Below the pieces are notes generated by a model that was not told where the DNA came from, searched no databases, and saw only the letters and a list, made by a program, of their open reading frames with translations. From positions 39,065,417 to 39,129,416 of the forward strand of contig OY855904.1 in assembly GCA_963693305.1 (NCBI GenBank): a stretch of 64,000 nt of DNA. The letters are read 5' to 3'. Positions 10,687 through 19,800 of this stretch are shown here, one piece after another; position 1 is the stretch's first letter, and the number at the start of each line of letters is the position of its first letter. This DNA is from Meandrina meandrites. Its lineage: Eukaryota; Cnidaria; Anthozoa; Scleractinia; Meandrinidae. Both the position numbers and the translations under genes were made by a program.

Positions 10687-10820
10687 TCAATATTGACACA
10701 TGATATATCCCTGGGCTAAGAGTCTGTTAATCGCAGCTTCTTCAGACGTGGAGTGACGGATCGCATTGTGTAAATCCCAGCTGGTCACGTCAGGGAATAA
10801 AGATTGCAGATGAGATTCAG
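10687..10820 (-). CDS. CUE membrane protein, exon 3 (CUE domain and stop)
   Basis: The acceptor CAG lies at 10821-10823 and the exon ends with TGA. It encodes the CUE ubiquitin-binding domain: the hallmark FP pair (SLFPDV, protein residues 128-129), a middle DLHNAI helix, and the EAAINRLL helix with the di-leucine (153-154), then a short tail ending YIMCQY. The first two bases complete a codon begun in exon 2, so phases agree. CUE domains bind ubiquitin or ubiquitin-conjugating enzymes. The exon is preceded in its intron by a pyrimidine-rich tract, as expected of a real acceptor. Confidence 0.75.
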
Positions 10821-13800
10821 CTGAAAAGTTCAACACAAAAAATACAAACAGTGAGGTTAAAATGTAGATCGAGCTTTGTAGCATTTTCCTGTAAATTTAC
10901 TGCCGAAATTCACGGAGCCTAGTCTACCACCGCGGGATTCTAGTCAATGATAGGCTTGTTTCCCTGATTAAAGCCAGCACGAACGCATGTCGCGTTATTC
11001 CGATCACACAAATAAAGAAAAAAATGCGAAAAAAAATGGTAAATATTTACACTTATTTTCAACGAGCTCAGCACCTTTCAAATAAATTTAAAAAATTGGA
11101 GAATGGCAGATTTCAGGAATTTCTTACTGAAGTTGTACTGTAGAATACAAAAGAGAGTGTGATGTTTCACTTCCCCCGGTAGAAGGCGGGGGGTGTGCGG
11201 GGTGGGGGAGGGTGGGGGTGGGGTTACCCATACCCCTATGTAAATTATATAGTGATATACCGCCCCAAAGGGTATGTTTGCTGTTTTAGTTGTTTTAGAA
11301 TGAATTTGCTTCGCAGTTTTTTCCATTTCAGCCTGAAATTAAATTCGGGTATTATTTTCCCTCCTGGTCTGAGATTGCGGAAAGTTTTCAAGGAAACCAC
11401 GAAAACGTATTTACATAAACCCTCCCGACAAACGTATTTCTCTCTTTTCGCGGACTCAGTATCATCTTCAAACGAAAGCGAGAGGACGACGAGTGATCAA
11501 TTATTCCTAAGCTGGCGACAGCTGCAGCAAATATCTCTAAACGCAATGGAAATAACTTTGAACACAATAAAAAAGATCTGTCGACTAAGCGATGAAAAAT
11601 AATTCAGTTAAAGTGCATATGAAGTAAAAAATAACTACTGCTTATTTTTAAGGCTTTTCGAAATAAAGACGAATGGCGTTTTCCTTTTTGAAATATCTTC
11701 TTTCGTTATGGAGATATTTAGGTTTTTGTAATATGCAAATGAGGAAAGCGATGACGTCATTAATCGTTCCAGAAAAGGATAAATCACTGAATCAAGCATA
11801 TCTCTTATAGTATTAAAGCGGTGTTCTTCAAACTTGGCACCATCAATGTTCTTCATAAAAGGCACAAGATGGCACCCGTTGCGCCGTTGCCATGGCAACA
11901 GTCTTGGATTCAGTGTCCTTCTATAAACAAAATATCTCCATTTGCAACACTTTAAAAATGAACAGTGGGTCTGGCGTGGGACACACGTGGTACCCATCTT
12001 AGCTTAACTATCTTCGTTAGCTTGTTGGGAGTGCATCACCTTTGGTTAAGAATAAACTGGGAATGTCAGTGTTAACAGAAATAAGTCTTTGCGGCAAAAC
12101 TGTTGCCATGGCAACGGCGCAACGGGTGCCATCTTGTGCCTTTTATGATGAACATTGATGGTGCCAAGTTTGAAGAACACCGCTTTAATACTCCAAGAGA
12201 TATGCTTGATTAAGTGATTTATCTTTTTGTGGAATGATTAATGACGTCATCACTTTCCTCATTTGCATAATACAAAAACCTAAATATCTCTAAAACGAAA
12301 AAAGATATTTCAAAAAGGAAAATGCCATTCGTCTTTATTTTGAAAAGCCTTAAAAATAAGCAATAAATATTTTTTACTTCATATTTTTTACTTCAGCGTG
12401 ACAATAACAAAATAACAAGCTGCCCCAATGACCAAACAACACAAACCCAGTGGTAAAAATACTTTGAAACTTGGTGAGTGTAAAAATATCTTAAAAGCAA
12501 GCTCTCTTTAAAGGGACAGTCTCAACAAGATTTAGCGCTACTTGAAAATCTAACCAAAGCGATGGATTAATTGAAAGTCCACTAATAGTTGCCTTACCTC
12601 GCTGAAAATGCACTGTACTGGTCACGAACGTTATTTAGAACTGGTTTGGCTTCGAACAGGAAGAAAAGAAATGGTCTAAACTTGAAAACGTCTAGCCGAC
12701 GTTTTCAAGTTTGACAGTAATACTTACAGAAAAAATCGCTAAAAACCATTGATTATGGTTTGTGCGCATCTCAGAGAGTGAATTTATGCCTTCTTTGTCG
12801 TTTAGGGGTTATTTTGCTGATCAGTGAGGACACCTTTATAATTCTATCATATTTTACAAAAAACTTAGACCTCTCGTGATTACTGCCCCTTTAAGGTAAT
12901 CCGTAAAAAATAAAAAACCGACTTATTTTAAATGACAAAAATAAGTTTGAATCACTTGTAAGCCAATCTGCATAAATACTCTTGAACTCAGCAACAAAAC
13001 AATCATGTTCCAGCTTCAAAAATAATTCCGATAAATCCTCTCACATTTTCACGGATCGATAATACCAAGGTTGAACCCAACAGGCAAAAACCTCTCAACC
13101 AAGCTACAATAATAATTGTGAGCTCCGTGATCTACTCAGAACCTAGCGAGAAATGACAACTTTTTCTGCCTGCCTTCCCAACAGGAAAATTAGAAAAGAA
13201 TAGTCATATTTTGAAGCAAATTTTTCCCACTTTTTGAAGGAAAACATTATGCAGAGGAGAAAACGTACCATCGAGTTTACAATGCGTGCATGTTTTTAAT
13301 CGCCAGATCACTATCCCCGACAATAATAACGCAGTTACAATTCATCTATTAAAGGTCATTCCCCAGAACTGCATTGCGCAATCCTTACTGCGCATAATTT
13401 CACTGGTGTTTAGCGCGGGCACATTAAAAAAATGGCGGCGTTAGGTAAATCGTCATTTTCTCCTAAACGAGTTTAGAGACCTATCATGTTTTTCGCTTGT
13501 TCTAGACTAAGCAGTAACATGCTTTTTGTAAAATAAATATAGATCAATTTCCAGGGTAGAATAAGAAAAAATCGTCGGAAACTTGTGTGACGATAGGTTT
13601 TCCCGGTCGGCACTAGGTTTTCGGACTAAATTGACAACTTCTGAACTGTAGCGGGGAACGCTCTGAAATTCACTGGAATACGGGGGAAACTTAGCTCGGT
13701 AGAACAACCCTTGCTTGCGGGAACGGAATTTCGTCACAAATTCCTGGTACTCGGCAATCTACTTCGAGGATCTTGCTACGGCCGTCAAGGATCAGACAGA

Positions 13801-16800
13801 ACTTGGGTCCAACAGCAGTTTATTGCTAACACACTCGTAGTCTCGATGTGATCCATCAATCTTACAAAAACGCTTGCTTATATATGATTTTCTAGGTACA
13901 AAGTACAATCCCGAGAATACAAGTCCACGTATACAACAAAAGAACTTAAATTATTCTTTTCAACTGTCAATTATCTACATTGATTGATAAGTAGCGAGAA
14001 CCTCCCCTTGAAAGGAGATGACGCAGCAAGAACCTCCCCTTGAAAGGAGATGATGGAATACAATCTCACTTATGAAAGAAGCTGATGCAATGTGAATATC
14101 CAACAAAGAAATTATCTTAAGTGTGCAGATGTACAAGTACAAAGTTCATCATGACTAAGCGAAATTACAGGTACAAAGTCCATTACGTCTAACGAAAGGT
14201 ACAAAGTGCGTTTTAAATTATTTGAATACGACAAAAGCTTATTAACGTCCGAAGGCTACTGTTGGCTTTCTAAAGTTTGAGATTATTTAGTGAAACTACC
14301 TTAGCGTAAGTAAATGCTACCATGTGCGTACTTATCGAAAATGAATAAACGAAACAGATTACAATTTCTAGAGTACTATGAAAATACAACACAATTTGAT
14401 CCGAACTCAAGTGAAATGTAAAAAAAAATGTAAAAAATGTAAATGTTGTTTATAGTGGTCATGCACTTAGCTTCGAGATAGCTAGTTTAGGCATGCCACT
14501 GAAACATAGGAAACAAATAACTTTAAATGAACATAACATGGTTAAAAATCCCAACTGGCTGGAGGCAGACCAGTTGGCTATATACAATTATCAATTTTTA
14601 CTAATTTTAAGATTATGTTTCCTATATGAAATCTATCTTTTTGTTTCGTTTTCGTTTTTATACTTTTTTACTCATCACACTTGAATTTATTTCGCAAGCA
14701 ATCGTGCACATAATGGTAATATTATGATAAGGAGTTATTGGGTTTTAACACTAGCTATTGCACCTAAGCAAATATGGGGACCCTCAGTTTTATTTCAAAA
14801 TTCAAGTTTCTATAAAATAAACAAGCATTTTGAAAAGTTTGGCAAAAATCTCATTGCAGGTTTTAACTTACGCGATTCATATACATGTAAATCAGCTTCT
14901 CTCAGATTTCCGTCACCGTGATTAGAGTACAAGTCATCCACTGCATCCATAAAATCGCCTGAGGACGATTGGCGGCTTCTTACACGCACAGCTTGCTGAT
15001 TTCGGACGATGTACGGTAGAATAGCGCTCCTGGCAAGGCTCAGAAGAGACGGTCTTCCTCGAGAAGTTATTTTGAGTAGAATAACAATCAAACAAATGCT
15101 ACCAAGAATCACCAGAACGTAATACCTGCAAAAAGTCAAGGAATTGTCATGTTGAGAAATAATCCAGAAATGAAATGGTCGTACATGAAGTTAGTCATTC
15201 AGCCTCTACCTCCCTCCCTCGGTCTACGTTTGTGACTCGCCCCAATCGTTTCTCTACCTTGCGCGACTGATAATGCCAGTTTTGAAGCCGAAAACAAAGA
15301 CCGCAACATATTATAATTATTATATTTAGTAAAATGTGGGGCAGCATGTCAAGGATTGGTCGGAAGTGAATTTAAAAATTTCGATCGTTGACACTAACGA
15401 AAAGGATGGCAACACTAAGAACGTATTTACGAAAACGAACTATCTGGTAATTCGCCTTTAGACGAACTATCCAGATATAGTTCGTTTTGGATGGATGATC
15501 CGTCTGTTCGCCCGTGCTTATTCACAGACGAATTATCGGACGAACTAAAAAAATGCTTGCCTCACTAAAATGCAAGTTCGTTTCACTGTAAGACATGAGT
15601 TTGTGTTCATGTTCATGTTTTCAATTCAATAATAATAATACCACAATTTAAGTCTGACGACTTTCAAACTCACTTCAATTTTAGCCAGTTTAAAAGGGTT
15701 GTTTCAAAAGTCTGTGAGTAAACTGACGGAAAAAGGTATTTTAAAATTTATACTGTCTTAATCAAATAATGTTTACTAAAACTGCATGACTTCAATTGAA
15801 ATTCCTTTTTTCACTTTTATTTATTTCTTTATTTCTCTCTTGATCTTTTATTGCGGGCTCAAGAGAGGCCCGCAGCAAAAAAAAAAAATACAACTCGAAA
15901 GTCCAACTCGAAACCATAACTCGGTAAATGGGCAACCTCGCTAAGAGGTGGCAAGACGTCCTCTACGATAGTGTTACAAAGAAAACGACTGTACACACTG
16001 AGTATCCAAAATTATTTTCAGAGCAATCATATCGAAATTGATACTTATTTATCTAACACAATGAATTTCCTACTCGAAATCCAACTCGACATCAAACTCA
16101 AGAGCCAACTCGAAATCCTAACTCGGAATTAGTGCGTCTCCCGCGTAGCAAGCATCAAAATAGTCCAAATGAAGAGGAAGGGCGAAATGATAACATTTTA
16201 CCACCGTACAACAGATTACTGTAAGGCTTGGCAGTTCGGAAAGGTCTTCGTTCAGCGTTCCTGAAAATGTTCCGTTGAATCCCGATTCTCTAGCTCCGGT
16301 ACAGTAACCGGGGTGAAATCGCGCCTGTATGACTCGCTCTGGTTTGACATTTTCTGGTGGTATCATGTACAGAGCCGCAACAGGGAACCGGGGTCAGCTC
16401 GCGCAGGTACGAAAGTCGCCCCGGCATCATGTAAACACCCCCTTACCGAACGCGACAATCTTGCCGCCGATCCCTCGAACCAATTTTCGTTCGCTTTAAA
16501 GGTGATGTTCCGCTTCAAATAAAACTCGGTTTAGCTACATGGTACGATTGGCATGAAACTTGTTTTTTTTCTACAGCAACCCGTAGTCTTCATAGCTGAG
16601 AGAAGCCACACCGGGCCTTGAATACAACGCGTGATGTCGACTTACACCGAGTAGTGTATAATATCCGAAGTTCGCTCTTGAAACTCATGTCAAAGCGCTC
16701 AGAAAGATCAAGCTCAAGCTCCACCACCAAGCCATCACCTAAACGAAACAAACTCAAGAGCGAGGAAAGCGAAGAAGAACAGGAAATTGACTCGCTACCA

Positions 16801-19800
16801 AACATGGAAATACTACTTGACAAATTAAACGCAATGGAGACTCGCATGGAAGACAATTTTACCACCTTACATACCCAGATTGCTGAACTCTCATGCGAAT
16901 TTAAGCAAGAGATCAACATCATTAAATCAACGCTTCGCGAGTTAGAGAAATCCATCGACAACGCATGGGCGACAATCGACGATTTACAGCAAGATTCTAA
17001 AGCCCTAAAGGACTCAAAAAGCTCCCATCAACGTATGATGGATGAGCAAGCCGCCGAAATTAAAAGTTTGAGAGCCGACTTGAAGAAACTCCAAGACGAG
17101 AATAAAAAGCTTTCACCCGCCTTGAAAGAAGCTCAAGAGAATCTTGTTGCCCTCGAAAACTACACGAGGCGAGAAAATTTACGTTTTATGAACATCCCCG
17201 AAAGCCACGGCGAAAACTGCCAAGATATAATCTATGATGTTATAGAAAATGGTCTCAATATGAACACCGATGAGTTTCGATTCCATGCTGTTCACCGCAT
17301 TGGCAAACCTCAAAACAATGGTGCTACTCCTGCTCGCCCTCGACCGATCATCGCACGATTTGTTGTGAGAGAGGACAGAGACGCTGTATTCTCAGTTAAG
17401 AACCGGCTCAAGTCCTCAAGCAGGTATAGTGGAGCGTATATCACCCAAGATTTTGCACGTACCATTCAGAAGGAAAGGAAGGTCCTGATACAATCCATGT
17501 TTGCGGCTAAAGAAGCTGGCCGGGACGCGAAGGTAGTCAACAGAAGTTTATTTATTGACAATAATGTATATGATATCTCGAACATTCCAACTGAGTTTCA
17601 AGTAGCCCCTAATTAATTTGTTGCCTTTTCAAGACATCTAATGCCAATAACATTTAGTAATTCCGAGCCTGGTCAGTTGGCTCTATCTCAGCTTTCCAAT
17701 TCCGAGTTCAATAACTAAATTTTTTTTTTTTGTTTTCCGTGTGTGTGTGCTATTCGTTTAATCATGCTTCTACATAGGCACTATGCAGTTTTAATATCTA
17801 GGTTCTTCGCATGTTTGTATTTCTTTAACTTAATTTGTAACATCAACCCGCCTAGGTTGAAACAACTGCCTTTTTTCTTTTGCTCGATTGCTTTTTCGCG
17901 TCAGCCCATCAACAACAACTTCAAACTGCTTTTTATCTCATCTGTTCGTGAGCTCGCGATACTCCGTCGAAAAGATCTATGTTTAATTATCTCTCCGCCT
18001 GGCTTGTGTTTGTTTAAACCAAAAGCAAAACGAACGCTGTAAATACTGCCAATGCTTTTGATCTAAAATGCCTGTCGCTAAATGTCAGAGGCCTCAATAA
18101 GTCGATAAAACGCCGAACCATTTTTCGTTGGCTACACAAACAAAATCATCACATCTTTTTTTTACAAGAATCATATTGCTCCAAAGACCTTGCAACCATC
18201 TGGGAAAACGAATGGGGTGGGAAAGCTTTCTTTAGCCACGGCACAAACCATAGCAAAGGTGTCATAACACTAATAAATCCCTCTGTGAATTTTAAAGTTG
18301 AAAAACTTATCTCAGATAAACAAGGAAGGTTCATTATTCTAAAACTGTCACTCGATGATAAAGCTATTGTTCTCGTCAACATTTACGCACCTAATGACGT
18401 TGCCCAACAAGTTACTTTTTTCCAAAAACTAAACAAACAGCTGGAGGAATTCGAACAAGATACAATCGTCATTGGTGGAGACTTTAATTGCGTGCTCACC
18501 TCAAATGACAAAAGAGGTGGAAATCCTATCGCCAAAAAATCAGCTGTCATCAAAGAAATCTATGCGCTTTGCGATGCGTACAACTTAGGTGATATATGGC
18601 GAAATCTTAACCCAGACAAGCAGAGTTTTACCTGGAGAACCAAATCGTTCAAAATTCAATGCCGTTTAGATTACTTTTTAGTTTCTCAAGAGCTAATTCC
18701 ATTCGCAAAGAAATGCGATATCGTCCACGCACCCGAATCCGATCACTCTGCTGTGTCTCTTATCCTCCAGTCTGATCACCAAAACCAAAAAAGAGGTCCT
18801 GGCTTCTGGAAATTTAACACAACCTTACTTAAGGATGAAACGTACGTATCAGCGCTTAAGATAAACATTCCAATCTTTAAAGAGAAATACAAGGAAACGC
18901 AAGATTTAGGTTTAAAATGGGACCTTATAAAAATGGAGATAAGAGGTTTCACGATTCAGTACTCTAAACGAAAGGCAAAAAAAAATCGAGATGAAGAAAA
19001 ATTATTGCACCAAAAAGTAAATAATCTTCAAACCAAAGCTGAAAACAACCCGCATGACAGAAATATCATTCTAGAACTTCAACGTGCTAGATCGCGTCTT
19101 AAAAAAGTCATGTTGATCAAAACCAAAGGCGCAATTCTAAGAAGCAAAGTAAGATGGCACGAGCAAGGAGAACGCAACACAAAGTATTTCTACGGCTTAG
19201 AAAAACGCCATCACGACATTAAAACAGTATCAAAACTTAAAGTTGGCGAACACTCTTACATAGAAGATCAATTTAAAATACTAGAAGAAGAAAAAAAATT
19301 TTATGAGTCACTATACCGCTCAAACAATATCAACGACAAAACGTTTAAGAACTCCCCTTTCTTTAATCCAGAAAACGTAACCGCACTAACCGAAGAGGAA
19401 AGGAAAGCCTGCGAAGGATTAGTAAACGAAGAAGAATGCACAAATGCGCTCAAAGACTTCAGCAATAACAAAACTCCAGGCACTGATGGTTTGCCAGCAG
19501 AATTCTATCGATTCTTTTGGCCCGACATCTGCTTTGATCTGCTAGCTAGTTTCAACTACGCCTTTCAACATGGTACGCTCTCCATAAGCCAAAGACGTGG
19601 AATAATTTCGCTTATACCCAAAAAAAACAAGGACAAAACGATTCTTGAAAACCTAAGGCCCATCTCACTCTTAAATGTCGACTACAAAATCCTCACTAAA
19701 GTCATAGCCAAAAGAATAGAAAAAGTTCTGCCAACCTTAATAAACCCAGATCAAACCGGTTATGTTAAGGGCCGCTACATTGGTGAAAATGTAAGATTAA

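Noticed and set aside
14810..15139. Unspliced membrane protein ending SKCLFIL
   Set aside because: A perfect GTAAGT donor at 14866-14871 and a phase match to the CUE exon show that the tail is intronic.
17743..18042. Open frame between ORF1 and ORF2 of LINE 1
   Set aside because: No motif, hydrophobic low-complexity content, and not present in LINE 2; treated as spacer.
18285..18287. GTG as the start of LINE 1 ORF2
   Set aside because: The endonuclease motifs begin about 80 codons upstream, so this cannot be the natural start.
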